Notes: generated from the letters alone by a model not told the origin. Shown: positions 11,821-23,372, counted from the stretch's first letter. The stretch is DNA of 64,000 nucleotides from Aurelia coerulea (GCA_039566865.1 CM076948.1:21339001-21403000), one strand, 5' to 3'. Numbers and translations are program-made.

Positions 11821-13993
11821 ACACAGCGAAGAAATGCGAAACGAGGCTAGGAACAAACCTTCCGCAAAAGAAAATTAATGGCGGACCGGTTTAGAGCCGG
11901 TGGATGCCAGTCTCTGGTTTTAGCACCCGATCACGGTATTGGCGCCAAAATATGCGCCCAATTCAAATCAAAACAGTCTCATGGGAGGTTGATGAAGCTG
12001 CCAGAGCAGAAGATCTCCAAAGATTTATCAAAGAAGCTTCAGGAAATGCATCAGTTGCTGTTACCAAAAAGGTGCAATTTTGTCCAATAACCGCGATTTA
12101 TTCAAAGTGAAATAAAAGGAAAACTGGTCCTGGCCCTACGATCTAACTTGGTGGAACAAAACTTCAGGATACAACAAACATGGTGGACAAGGTAGGATAT
12201 CTGGGAAAATTTGCAAACTATTTGTAAATTCCTGTTACTTTGCTCAAGTCACAATATCTCTATTTTCCCGTAACAGTACCACTCCCTCATCAAATTGGCA
12301 TTTCTCCATCAGTTTTTGGAATTAAAGGCTGAGAATAGTTCGAGAAAACAGTGGAAAGACCCTTAATTTGATTTTTGTTTCTGGATTGAATATTTTCATT
12401 CCCGTTTAAAATATTTATGGAAAAGTAGCAGATAAACATTTTTATGCCTGAAATTGCAGCCCTTCAACTGACCTCAGGGAAATTGTTGTAAAAACAAATC
12501 CACTCCTGGCCCTGCGAAGAAACTTCGTAATTGTGAAATTAACATGTTGGTTAACATGGCAGTGTACTGCGATTATCTAGGAAAATTTGCAAAATATGTT
12601 ATTTTCGTTTTTGAAAAATTGCATTTCTGACGGTAATTTCTCTTATAAACAATGGCCTATGGGCCTAGGCACTGCTGTGTTTTGAACAGATGCAAGTAGG
12701 CTTGTTTATGTTATCTTCAAATAACTTAAGAACAAGATGAAAGGGTGGAAACTGATTATCACTTCACATATTATGAATGAAAATAAAGTTGACTGCTAAT
12801 CTCAAACAATTGTTTGACAAAAAGAAGTATTTTAATCAAAACATTGACCCAATTGTTGTTCTTGGTTGAGTTTAAGTGCACAGCTGCAAACTTCAACTAT
12901 TATATGCAGGACTTGTTCTTAAATTTTTCTTGTTTTCCTGTGCATTGAACAAAATTTATTTGAGAAGTAGAGGAAGAGGATGGCAAATAAGTAATAATTT
13001 TATTTGATATATTTACATACATATATTTTACCCTGTAGAATTTCTCTTATTTTGCATTATTTTTCATGAATGCATATTTGAAATGAGAAAGGAAGATCCT
13101 GCATCCCTCTCTTGAGCACACCCTCCCTTAAAAGAAATGCCAGTACAGGATTTGGAAATCAGTCATGAAAGCATTTTTAGTGCTCAGCAGTTTTTAGAAA
13201 GAACTAGAATTTCCAGTTGCACGATGATATCCCCATGTAAAATTTTGGGGGACTTGCATGTTCAACTGTATATCTTCAATGTGGTTTGCATCTTTGATTT
13301 ACAGACAACAACAATGACCTGCTGCATTCTGTTCCCTGTGATTGCTGATTAAAGTTGCTGTTTTGAGAACAGATTCTGGGAGAAGATTGTGTGCAGCTTC
13401 CCTTTGAATGGATGTTCTAGATTTCAGCAGCAAAACAATCTAAAATCATCACATTTTTCTCAGACTATTTTCTCTTTGTAAAAGTCACAACCCATTAGCT
13501 TCAATTACCAACAAACATTTATCAAAGTAGAGGTAGAGAGACAAGGAAGTATTTCTTTGAGAAAGGCAGCTTGTTATTTACACACTATTAGTGTAGAAAA
13601 GTGATACTTTGTGACTGTATTTTCTTGAATGAGCACTCTCCCTTTGCATGGCTGCCCTGTCCCCAGAATTAAGGGGGATATGCTCCCCAGGGGCCTACTC
13701 TGGTATATTTAGGAAAGGGATACTCAAGTTACTTTTTGGGTCTAACATTTTGGCAAAGGTTATTTTTGGGTTACAGTAGTCAGGTAGTCATTTGGAAAAT
13801 TTTGTTTTGGGTCAATTTTTATGCCGGAAATTATTGTTTTGCATTGATTTTTTGTTCCCCAGCCTTGAGCACCCATATTCTACTCATACCACAGCAGCAA
13901 AAATTAAGATCAGCAAGAACATCTTTGAATCTGAACTGAAGGGAGGGAAAGCGGACGTGCTCGCATAAACATGTTTCCCCGGGGGGGGAGGTA
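11821..13993 (+). repeat. Left arm of the 6.7-kb palindrome
   Basis: This 2.17-kb stretch is the inverse of 16307-18485 with only scattered single-base differences seen by eye (for example near 12215, 12400 and 12925). It starts ACACAGCGAAGAAATGCG. The arms carry the same small ORFs on opposite strands (11878-12090 and 11904-12110 here; 18216-18428 and 18196-18402 there). One of these contains EVDEAARAEDLQRFIKEASG, which looks coding-like but was not recognised. The arm ends inward in a G-run and GAGGTAC where another element joins. Confidence 0.93.
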
Positions 13994-15473
13994 CAGGGGC
14001 GGATCTAGGAAAAATTTTGAGGGGTGCTGAAGAGAGAACAACGAGGGGGTCCGGGGGCGAAGCCCCCGGAAAAATTTTTGGTGACCACGCCCTTTACTCT
14101 CTCGGAAATGATGACCACGCCCATAAATAGCCAGAAAATGCTTTATTTACCAGTTGAACGATTGGGTAGTTTGTTGCTCAAGCTTGATACGAGGAAATCT
14201 CTTTGAAATCCTATGGAAGTATTCACGTAATTTTCTTTCTTTCCCGAATGAATTGTCGAAATATCCCATTGTTTCTTGATAAAAGATGATATGGTATGCA
14301 GAAAATTTGTCTCACATGGTCTGAACTGCGTAGGCGGCTGATCTATCATTTACACTATTACACAAGAACAAAACAGAAGACGATAGAATTCATGATTCAT
14401 GAACAACAATAGGCCTTAATGTCAAGGAACTCTGAAGCTGTCGCTGTGATCCCGGGTGTGATCCTCAATATTTCTAGGAATCATTAGCATCTGAAACTTT
14501 AGCGAGAACCCCAATAACCCAAAAGTGAAGCATAAACCATATTTCATCTCATCTTACCGTAACACGCCGTAACACCCGATCTTCCTTCTATCTGGATCTC
14601 CTCTTGTTCACCCCTTCCAGCCCAAAATTTGTAGTTGCAGTAAAATCCATTTCAAAAATCTTTGATTAACTCTTGTCCTTCTTATTTTGCTTTATCATCT
14701 TAGATTACCATTCGAATTACTGTCTTCCAAATGCACCACACATTTGAGTTGTTTAGAACAGTAACTGAAGGCTGGCAACGCACATAGCTTAGGCCATTGG
14801 CGAGCAGCAAACTGCCCCGCCAAATTTTGGAAGGATAAACTTGGAAAGTATGATAATTTATCCCCCCCCCCCCCCCTTCAACTGCTTTCTGTAATTCTTA
14901 TGTCTATGTTGTAATGAAGCTCCCCCTGGTTAGTTTTATCCCCCCTTGATATGATATCGTAGTATCATCGACTTTGATTTCAGACACTGAAATCCCCCCC
15001 GAACAGCTCGGTTTCTTTGATGTTTCTGGATTTTCAAATCGCATGGGTGCTCCCGCCAAATCTGAGCACCCGTAGATGCGGCAAGGCTATTGGTTTATTC
15101 ACTTCCACGGGTGCTCAAACTCGGATGATTTACAGGCCATGGGTGCTCTGTTGCGCTGGCTATAGAGAAGACAATCGATTCCGAGTCCGCAAAGTGTAGG
15201 AAAGGTCAACCAGGGGGAGTTAAGACAGAAGAGTTTTGAGTTGTAATATCGACAGTGTGGAGGAGGCGAGACGGGGGCTTGATAAAGCAGTGATAAATAA
15301 CGTCGAGGAATGAAGAAATGCGGAGCTTCGGACAGCTCGCGAGCTTTCATTTTGTAGCAGAAAAATGTATGCATATTATTTTTGCAAATAATTAGATTGA
15401 AAGAGAAAAATGTTCAGTTAAAAAATCTGACGGGTGCTTGAGCACCCTTCGCGCCCCTCTAGATCCGCCACTG
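13994..15473. mobile_element. hAT-like element or replacement between the palindrome arms
   Basis: The left end is CAGGGGCGGATCTAGG and the right end CTAGATCCGCCACTG, an inverted pair of the type seen in hAT elements. The interior includes GC-rich GGGTGCTC/GAGCACCC words and a C-run at about 14863. No clear 8-bp duplication was found. In the opposite half of the palindrome the equivalent position is filled by 15823-16306, so this segment replaced rather than simply interrupted the arm. No transposase was recognised. Confidence 0.6.
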
Positions 15474-15822
15474 CACTATCTCATGAAAGAAGCACATCCA
15501 TCCAGTATCATATCAAAGCGCGTGTTGCGTTGTCCGCTTTAGGCCGTACCTTTCCGGTTTTGAAAGCCGGTCAGCCATTACGGCCTCGTTTTCGTTTTGC
15601 ATTTTTTCGCTGTGTTCTCCACTTCAGAATATCTTATTCGATGTATTTCCCACGATCGATTTGTAGAGTAGGGCACATAAACACAGCGAAAAAATCCAAA
15701 ACGAAAACGAGGCCGTAATGGCTGACCGGCTTTCAAAACCGGAAAGGTACGGCCTAAAGCGGACAACGCAACACGCGCTTTGATATGATACTGGATGGAT
15801 GTGCTTCTTTCATGAGATAGTG
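15474..15822. repeat. Inner inverted pair with 65-bp spacer at the palindrome centre
   Basis: Two 142-bp arms (15474-15615 and 15681-15822) flank 65 bp. Where they face the spacer they end in ACACAGCGAAAAAAT..., homologous to the outer palindrome ends ACACAGCGAAGAAAT. Both versions then read ATGGC(G/T)GACCGG and a short CCGG-bounded hairpin. The order along the plus strand is therefore left-end, right-end, spacer, left-end, right-end: two elements in inverted orientation. Confidence 0.82.
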
Positions 15823-16011
15823 AAAGGCTCGATTGAGTTGGAAAGGACGTCCTGGAGGCCACATGCAAATTTGGTTACTTGTTAGTCCAAACAAAGAAGA
15901 AATAACTGCAAAGCAATGAAACTGAACAGAGCAAAGCACTTTTTTCAGGCCTCTCAATGCACACACTTCGCAATTTCATCGACGATAATAATGAAGGAAC
16001 ACGAAACATGC

Positions 16012-16323
16012 CCGGGGGGGGGGGTACTTAGTATATTTGTCCGACGGGGATGTGCCGTTTTTAAGGGTATCGTTTTCATCAATTTTTTCTAGCACAGGGT
16101 ATCAAAATGAGGCAATTTTTCTAGAGCAGGTTGTCAAAACATGTCAAAGGGGAATATTCTGCTAGATCGGGTCGTTTTTCGGTCAAATTTAATGTTTTTG
16201 AGCATACTTTTCATCAATTTTTTCTAGAACAGGTTATCATTTTGAGCGAAAATTTCTGGAGCAGGGTAAAAAAAATTTTTTTCGTGGGCACACCCCCGTA
16301 CAAATAGTCAAGTACCTCCCCCC
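16012..16323. repeat. G-run-bounded foldback element
   Basis: It starts CCCGGGGGGGGGGTACTTAG and ends with the inverse GTCAAGTACCTCCCCCCCC. The arms share GACGGGGATGTGCCG-type and TCATCAATTTTTTCTAG words. It is a 312-bp imperfect hairpin within the right half of the big palindrome. Similar G-run plus GGGTA sequences are common dispersed repeats in marine invertebrates. Confidence 0.65.
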
Positions 16324-18485
16324 CCGGGGAAACATGTTTATGCGAGCACGTCCGCTTTCCCTCCCTTCAGTTCAGATTCAAAGATGTTCTTGCTGCTCTT
16401 AATTTTTGCTGCTGTGGTATGAGTAGAATATGGGTGCTCAAGGCTGGGGAACAAAAAATCAATGCAAAACAATAATTTCCGGCATAAAAATTGACCCAAA
16501 ACAAAATTTTCCAAATGACTACCTGACTACTGTAACCCAAAAATAACCTTTGCCAAAATGTTAGACCCAAAAAGTAACTTGAGTATCCCTTTCCTAAATA
16601 TACCAGAGTAGGCCCCTGGGGAGCATATCCCCCTTAATTCTGGGGACAGGGCAGCCATGCAAAGGGAGAGTGCTCATTCAAGAAAATACAGTCACAAAGT
16701 ATCACTTTTCTACACTAATAGTGTGTAAATAACAAGCTGCCTTTCTCAAAGAAATACTTCCTTGTCTCTCTACCTCTACTTTGATAAATGTTTGTTGGTA
16801 ATTGAAGCTAATGGGTTGTGACTTTTACAAAGAGAAAATAGTCTGAGAAAAATGTGATGATTTTAGATTGTTTTGCTGCTGAAATCTAGAACATCCATTC
16901 AAAGGGAAGCTGCACACAATCTTCTCCCAGAATCTGTTCTCAAAACAGCAACTTTAATCAGCAATCACAGGGAACAGAATGCAGCAGGTCATTGTTGTTG
17001 TCTGTAAATCAAAGATGCAAACCACATTGAAGATATACAGTTGAACATGCAAGTCCCCCAAAATTTTACATGGGGATATCATCGTGCAACTGGAAATTCT
17101 AGTTCTTTCTAAAAACTGCTGAGCACTAAAAATGCTTTCATGACTGATTTCCAAATCCTGTACTGGCATTTCTTTTAAGGGAGGGTGTGCTCAAGAGAGG
17201 GATGCAGGATCTTCCTTTCTCATTTCAAATATGCATTCATGAAAAATAATGCAAAATAAGAGAAATTCTACAGGGTAAAATATATGTATGTAAATATATC
17301 AAATAAAATTATTACTTATTTGCCATCCTCTTCCTCTACTTCTCAAATAAATTTTGTTCAATGCACAGGAAAACAAAAAAAATTTAAGAACAAGTCCTGC
17401 ATATAATAGTTGAAGTTTGCAGCTGTGCACTTAAACTCAACCAAGAACAACAATTGGGTCAATGTTTTGATTAAAATACTTCTTTTTGTCAAACAATTGT
17501 TTGAGATTAGCAGTCAACTTTATTTTCATTCATAATATGTGAAGTGATAATCAGTTTCCACCCTTTCATCTTGTTCTTAAGTTATTTGAAGATAACATAA
17601 ACAAGCCTACTTGCATCTGTTCAAAACACAGCAGTGCCTAGGCCCATAGGCCATTGTTTATAAGAGAAATTACCGTCAGAAATGCAATTTTTCAAAAACG
17701 AAAATAACATATTTTGCAAATTTTCCTAGATAATCGCAGTACACTGCCATGTTAACCAACATGTTAATTTCACAATTACGAAGTTTCTTCGCAGGGCCAG
17801 GAGTGGATTTGTTTTTACAACAATTTCCCTGAGGTCAGTTGAAGGGCTGCAATTTCAGGCATAAAAATGTTTATCTGCTACTTTTCCATAAATATTTTAA
17901 ACGGGAAGGAAAATATTCAATCCAGAAACAAAAATCAAATTAAGGGTCTTTCCACTGTTTTCTCGAACTATTCTCAGCCTTTAATTCCAAAAACTGATGG
18001 AGAAATGCCAATTTGATGAGGGAGTGGTACTGTTACGGGAAAATAGAGATATTGTGACTTGAGCAAAGTAACAGGAATTTACAAATAGTTTGCAAATGTT
18101 CCCAGATATCCTACCTTGTCCACCATGTTTGTTGTATCCTGAAGTTTTGTTCCACCAAGTTAGATCGTAGGGCCAGGACCAGTTTTCCTTTTATTTCACT
18201 TTGAATAAATCGCGGTTATTGGACAAAATTGCACCTTTTTGGTAACAGCAACTGATGCATTTCCTGAAGCTTCTTTGATAAATCTTTGGAGATCTTCTGC
18301 TCTGGCAGCTTCATCAACCTCCCATGAGACTGTTTTGATTTGAATTGGGCGCATATTTTGGCGCCAATACCGTGATCGGGTGCTAAAACCAGAGACTGGC
18401 ATCCACCGGCTCTAAACCGGTCCGCCATTAATTTTCTTTTGCGGAAGGTTTGTTCCTAGCCTCGTTTCGCATTTCTTCGCTGTGT
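16307..18485 (-). repeat. Right arm of the 6.7-kb palindrome
   Basis: This is the inverse of 11821-13993. It ends TTCGCTGTGT at 18485. The flanking bases are GTGAAAA on the left (11813-11820 region) and TATGAGTGAAAAC on the right; GTGAAAA is shared but offset, so a target duplication is only a candidate. The near-identity implies recent origin or ongoing gene conversion between the arms. Confidence 0.93.
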
Positions 18486-18820
18486 TATGAGTGAAAACTA
18501 TCCCGGCCAGACGGGCTGGCCTCGTAATGCTGCATGTTATGACGTATCAAGGGATTTTGAAAGACAATGGCCAGACAACCACTTTCAAATTAAACAATGC
18601 AATCTCGCCTACGCAAATCAGTTACGCAAATCAATCAATCAATTATACCGGGCCAGCCCGCCTGACGCTATTTATATATTCTTTTTTTTTAATAGTATAT
18701 TTGTAAATTTAACAATAACGTTTTACAGGTAAATACCTACAACTAAATTTACAAACATATCTAGCTAAGAAGAAACAAAAATAAGGTTATATAAAGCGAA
18801 ACGAACGAATAAAATCTAAG

Positions 18821-21800
18821 TTAGACACTGTGAGACGTGGGGTTCGAGTTATTGACAAATTCGTTTCTTTTATTATGTAAAGTCAGAATAAATGTCAAGA
18901 TATCTTGAACTAATTCTTTATTGATAAAAAGGTATTGAAACAGGCTATTTGGTTTCAAGAGTTTGCAACTTGGAAATTGGTTCACGATTTTTGACATGAA
19001 TTTCACACGAATGTCATTATAGGCTGAACAATCACTTAAAAAATGGAGTTCTGTTTCGACGGAATTATGATTGCAAGATTGGCATAGCCTTTTCTCTCTC
19101 GGGACAACAGGTCTTGAATGTCTACCCTTCTCAATCGCTAAATTGTGATCGCTTGTACGCAGTTTGGTTGTCAGTATTCTTGTTTTTCTGATCGGACAAT
19201 CGAGATAAGTTTCATATACAAACTCTTTATCGATTTCAGCAAGGAAAGTACCTTTTGGGGTTTCGTGAATTTTAGATTTCCAGAAGGATCTGTAAGCTTG
19301 TCTTAACGAATGTTTCATAGTAACTTTAGAGAAACTGGATACAGAAGAGGTGGATGTGAAGTGTTCTATATTCTGCAGATGGGTTAGGCAACTCAGGTTT
19401 AGTGGAAGTTCTTTATTCATGAGAAGTGATTGGTAGACTAGGCTTTCTGAGGGCATATTTTCAATATGGCGGTAAAAGGAGATGAAACGATTATCAGCTG
19501 CGAGTTTAAGGGGGTATCTTCCTAGTTCACCTCTTGCTAGAATGTTGCTTGTAGATCTGTTCACCCCAAGGATTCTTTTGCAAAAGTTAAGATGCATTTT
19601 TTCTATTTCACATAGGTCCCATTTGTCAAGGTCCATGTAATCAAAAGAAGCCCAAACTTCTGAGCAATACAACAGGATTGGAGATAATAGGGAATCAAAA
19701 AGTTTTAGACATACTCGGATCGGTAGTTTCTTGAATTGGTATTTGCTATTAAGAGAGAAGAATGCACGATTTGCTTTGTTTCTTAAGTCAACTAGAGCAG
19801 TACGAAAGGATCTTCTACAATTGATAGTAATACCCAAGTAAGTGTATTCAGAGACGCTTTCTATAGTCGTATTCTGAACATAGAAGGTCGAAGTGTGACT
19901 GACTTTATTTTTCTTTTGGAAGGTGAGACATTTTGTTTTTTTCAAGTTTATGGATAGCTCCCAGGACTCACAGAATTCTTGGAGCTTGTCAAGCATTGAC
20001 TGTAGCCCTTCTTCAGATCTGGAGAGAAGTATGAGGTCATCGGCATACATCATACAACTGATGCTTGAACCATTCGGTAGACCTAAGGGAGATGAATTGC
20101 AGAGTGCAAGGTCAGGGACAAGGTCATTGAGATAGATGTTGAAGAGTGATGGGCTAAGAGGGCAACCCTGACGGACACCTTTTGAATAGGGGAAAAATTG
20201 AGTCATCATGTTGTCAATTTTAACGGAGCATAAAGTTTGTGAATACATATTTTTTAAGATCGAGAGAAAGTTTCCCGTAATGTTTAGTTTTTCTAATTTA
20301 TGGAAAAGACCATTGTGCCAGACGGAATCGAAAGCTTTTCTAAAATCCACAAAACATGCATAAATTTTTCCTCTCGGTTGGTGATGCACATATTTATTAA
20401 TTAACGATTTCAATGTGAAAATGTGATCAGATGTTCTGTGATTTTCCATAAAGCCTATTTGAGCGGAGTTAATTATCTTATTGTCCATGAGAAATGCTTT
20501 TAGCCTGTTATTTAGAGCAAGGCAAAGCAGTTTCGCCAGACAGCTAATAACACATATAGGTCTGTAATTTTCCGGGTCCATTTTATTACCAGATTTGTGA
20601 ATGGGTGAGATGACACTTTTGCACCATATCGACGGCACACATTCACTTTGTAAACAGAGGTTTAGTAATTTAAGGAACGCTTCTTTCATCAGAGGAAAAC
20701 TGGTTTTAATCATCTCATTCGAGATTTGGTCTAGACCTGTTGCTTTGCCATTTTTAAGTTTATTGATACATTTATTCAATTCAGTTTCCGAGATAGGTGC
20801 ATTTAGCGATAAGTTTACATTTTGTGCTTGAGACTGAGAGTTTGCAGGAAAATTAGGGGATGACTTTTTGCAGTTGTTTTGAAATAGCTTGGTATAGTAT
20901 TTTTCCCATATATTGCCATCTTTTAAAGTTGGGGCAGAAGAAGAAGGGGCCCCATTGTCATGAAAAGTTTTCCATCTGTCCCAAAATTCTTCCGGTTCGG
21001 AGCTCTGTAATTCATTGATTTTGTTCTCCCAAAATGATTTCTTCTTTGGTTTACATCGGTTAGAGAATGTTTTGGACAAATTTTTACATTTTTCCCGACA
21101 AGTTACGTTCTCTGGATTGTTATGTCTCTCTTTCAAGGAATACCGCAGTTCATCTTTTAGTGTCTTACATTCAGAGTCGAACCATTTTTTATCAGATGAG
21201 ATCATTTTAAAGTTTGTTTTACGCGAGGAAGAAAGAGAAGATTTTGCGGCACTTAGTAATATTTCTTGAAAATGTTTACACGCTTTGTCAACGTCAGCTT
21301 TGTTGTTATTGAAGTGAGTTTCCATAAAATCAAGTTTCATTTTGGTATGTTTATTGTTTTGCAGCGCCTTAGAGTATTTGGATTTACTGTTATTTTTCCA
21401 TTTAAACTTTGAGGGCACTTTTTGCCATTTGTAATTCGGAGATGTGGGCTGGGTAAAATTACCATTTTGTTTTGTTTCAATCCAGACAATGATTTGGCAA
21501 TGATCAGATAATAAATTGGGGGGCTTGACCACAAAGGAATCAACTTTGTTGAATTGATCGTCAGGAACGATTGCATAGTCTACTACGCTGGCACCTCCAC
21601 TGATATTATAAGAAGTGAATCTACCATATGAGTCACCGGTCATGCGTCCATTTACAATTCTTAGGTTTTGTGATTTACAAAGGTCAAGTAAGAGGTGGCC
21701 ACTTTTATTTGATTCGCCGTCGAAGCTATTGCGAACTTCGTTAATTTCACAAGAAAGGTTAAATGTGTTATTGTGTTTGTCTTCGCTAATATCTAGAAAA

Positions 21801-22276
21801 TCTTTGAAGTTCGACGTTCTGGCATTTAAATCGCCAAGAAGCAGGATTTGCTTGCCTTCAAGTTTATATTGAGCAATATCATGACTTAAATTGTCAAAAA
21901 TGTTTTTGTCAAAATATTTTGAACTTTCAGGTGGAATATAGATACCACAAATAGCTAAGGATGAGATCATAACCCAAATGTAGTTAGGTTCTTTTCTTAG
22001 TTCAGTTACATGATTTTTAAGTGCATTTTTGTACCAAATTACTATGCCTCCAGAGGAGCGACCTTTTGGTGTGCACTTATGTTTATTTTGGTTTAAAATG
22101 ATTGCTGTATAGCCTTTGATAATGTCAAAATTTTGGGAATTACCCCACGTCTCGCCAATAATATTAATGTCATGTTTTAAAATATTATCAATAAAGTCAG
22201 AAGATAAAAGTTTATTGCCAAACAAAGAGGAATTTACTCCTCCTAGGTTCAAGTAAGAAACAGAAAGTTTACTCAT
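18821..22276 (-). CDS. LINE ORF2: AP-type endonuclease plus reverse transcriptase, 1151 aa
   Basis: The uninterrupted frame begins with an endonuclease/exonuclease/phosphatase domain (about residues 1-265): the catalytic Glu in IIGETWGN (about 43), GGIVIWY, LLGDLNAR (about 146-153) and LLSDHCQI (about 256). The RT domain covers about 500-790: NGKATGLDQISNEMIK, ENYRPICVISCLAKL, FVDFRKAFDSVWH, GVRQGCPLSPSLFN and the catalytic YADD (about 744-747). Near the C-terminus a CQSC...HFLSDC zinc-knuckle-like motif precedes YNDIR. Its role is target-primed reverse transcription. GVRQGCPLSP differs from the GVPQG form of the other LINEs here, so it is a different clade, not assigned. All key residues are present. 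Confidence 0.96.
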   Translation of the reverse strand: MSKLSVSYLNLGGVNSSLFGNKLLSSDFIDNILKHDINIIGETWGNSQNFDIIKGYTAIILNQNKHKCTPKGRSSGGIVIWYKNALKNHVTELRKEPNYIWVMISSLAICGIYIPPESSKYFDKNIFDNLSHDIAQYKLEGKQILLLGDLNARTSNFKDFLDISEDKHNNTFNLSCEINEVRNSFDGESNKSGHLLLDLCKSQNLRIVNGRMTGDSYGRFTSYNISGGASVVDYAIVPDDQFNKVDSFVVKPPNLLSDHCQIIVWIETKQNGNFTQPTSPNYKWQKVPSKFKWKNNSKSKYSKALQNNKHTKMKLDFMETHFNNNKADVDKACKHFQEILLSAAKSSLSSSRKTNFKMISSDKKWFDSECKTLKDELRYSLKERHNNPENVTCREKCKNLSKTFSNRCKPKKKSFWENKINELQSSEPEEFWDRWKTFHDNGAPSSSAPTLKDGNIWEKYYTKLFQNNCKKSSPNFPANSQSQAQNVNLSLNAPISETELNKCINKLKNGKATGLDQISNEMIKTSFPLMKEAFLKLLNLCLQSECVPSIWCKSVISPIHKSGNKMDPENYRPICVISCLAKLLCLALNNRLKAFLMDNKIINSAQIGFMENHRTSDHIFTLKSLINKYVHHQPRGKIYACFVDFRKAFDSVWHNGLFHKLEKLNITGNFLSILKNMYSQTLCSVKIDNMMTQFFPYSKGVRQGCPLSPSLFNIYLNDLVPDLALCNSSPLGLPNGSSISCMMYADDLILLSRSEEGLQSMLDKLQEFCESWELSINLKKTKCLTFQKKNKVSHTSTFYVQNTTIESVSEYTYLGITINCRRSFRTALVDLRNKANRAFFSLNSKYQFKKLPIRVCLKLFDSLLSPILLYCSEVWASFDYMDLDKWDLCEIEKMHLNFCKRILGVNRSTSNILARGELGRYPLKLAADNRFISFYRHIENMPSESLVYQSLLMNKELPLNLSCLTHLQNIEHFTSTSSVSSFSKVTMKHSLRQAYRSFWKSKIHETPKGTFLAEIDKEFVYETYLDCPIRKTRILTTKLRTSDHNLAIEKGRHSRPVVPREKRLCQSCNHNSVETELHFLSDCSAYNDIRVKFMSKIVNQFPSCKLLKPNSLFQYLFINKELVQDILTFILTLHNKRNEFVNNSNPTSHSV

Positions 22277-22340
22277 CTAATACAGACAGAATAAAAAACT
22301 CACTCTGAAGTTTTCTTCCATCTATCTTTTGAACGGCTTC

Positions 22341-23190
22341 TTAGTTCATGCAACACATGGAATAGAGTTTAGATATAAGTTCTTTGCCACTTAATGAATT
22401 CAGGAAATTTTCGTCTGGAACTGGTTTTTGGACTTGCTGTGGGTTATGTGGATTGGCCTTAGGAAGATCCAATGGCACACTGGAAGCACTTTCAGGTTGG
22501 GTGTAGTTGTATGCATATGACGATCTGATAGCAGGAGCCAGTGTCTTATTGGTAGGAAACGAGTAGCTAGGCATTGGTTGCATTGGAGTTGGTCTTTGAC
22601 TTTGTAAATGAAATCCTTGATTTCTGTTCCTAAAATTTTCTAATGGGCTTTGATAAAGCATTCTTGGATGTTGTTGGGGAGCATTGAGTTGAGGATGGAG
22701 GCCATGTCCATTTATATAACTAGAATTTGTGCCATGATAAATGACATTTTTCAAATTTTTTGCAAACAGGAGAATGCCTTGGAAATTGAGATGCTTTACA
22801 TCATAAAAGGTTGAATTTTTGTTCATTTCAATGTTGCTGTGGGAGATAATTTCAACATTAGACATTTTCTCACATCGTCTTTTGATTTGGAAATTGGCTG
22901 ACTGGATGGTTTCGTTTAGATTGTCATTTCTTGGAAGCAGCAAGGATACTAAGATTCTTGAATAAGGGAACTTTTTGAAAGATTATGGACGGTTTTGCAA
23001 AATTCATCTGTGCAGGTATTTTCTGGTTTTTTCTCAAAATCATTTGTACCAAAATGACAAATAACTGTGGAAGGGTGCTTCTGGTTGTAAGGAGTGTTGA
23101 TAAAATTTTCCGCATTGCTAATGAGAGGGCATGGGACTTTTACTGATCTTTTCCTTGGCAGAAGTTTGGACATGTTGATTTGTATTCCAT
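22341..23190 (-). pseudogene. LINE ORF1, SGNH-esterase-like, truncated and frameshifted
   Basis: The first part (down to about 22975) contains VICHFGTNDFEKK, resembling the GTND block of SGNH/GDSL esterases that form ORF1 in several LINE clades. The second part (22943-22341, 200 aa) contains SLLLPRNDNLNETI upstream and FYDVKHLNFQG, resembling the DxxH catalytic block, followed by a Pro/Gln/Asn-rich tail. A one-base frameshift lies near 22970-22978. The expected GDS block is absent because the 5' end runs into another repeat. Function is inferred from these motifs only. Confidence 0.75.
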
Positions 23191-23232
23191 TTATATGAGC
23201 TCGCTTCACCGGGATCCCGCCTACCCAACTCA

Positions 23233-23372
23233 CAGATCTCGGCTGACCGGGCTGGCCCGCTGCTCATATAAACACAACTGTATTTAACAAAGGATGTCTT
23301 TGTTCACTCAGATCTCACCTAGGCGAGCCAGCCCGGTTAGGCGGGCTGGCCCGCCTCATATAAACAGGCCCT
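23233..23372 (-). repeat. GGGCCTGTTTATATGAG-type dispersed repeat
   Basis: On the minus strand it starts AGGGCCTGTTTATATGAGG at 23372 and is rich in GGGCCAGCCCG and TAGGCGAG words. GTTTATATGAGC recurs near 23265. The same word is on the plus strand at 6011-6030, and similar GGCCAGACGGGCTGGCC sequence lies at 18505-18535 next to the palindrome. It is probably a MITE family into which the LINE inserted. Confidence 0.6.

Larger units (their letters stand above)
18662..23233 (-). mobile_element. Non-LTR retrotransposon (LINE), 5' truncated, ORF2 intact
   Basis: The minus-strand order is a truncated and frameshifted ORF1 (about 23190-22341), a 64-bp gap, an intact ORF2 (22276-18821), a short 3' UTR and an A-rich end (ATTAAAAAAAAAGAATAT) at about 18675-18695. 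Two sides show GGGCC/GGCCAGCCCG-rich repeat sequence (18495-18660 and 23216-23372), so it probably inserted into another dispersed repeat. No exact target duplication could be fixed. An intact ORF2 suggests recent insertion. Confidence 0.85.

Noticed and set aside
15434..15868. Two similar ORFs on opposite strands (LSHERSTSIQYHIK) as a gene pair
   Set aside because: They are the same sequence read from the two arms of the inner inverted repeat at 15474-15822.
11878..18428. Pairs of identical ORFs (MADRFRAGG..., MPVSGFSTRS..., MPVQDLEIS..., MGLTFWQRL...) as duplicated genes
   Set aside because: All are mirror images within the palindrome arms; only EVDEAARAEDLQ looks coding-like and it has no support beyond composition.
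11805..18498. GTGAAAA as target duplication of the giant palindrome
   Set aside because: The two occurrences are offset from the element ends by different amounts; kept only as a candidate.
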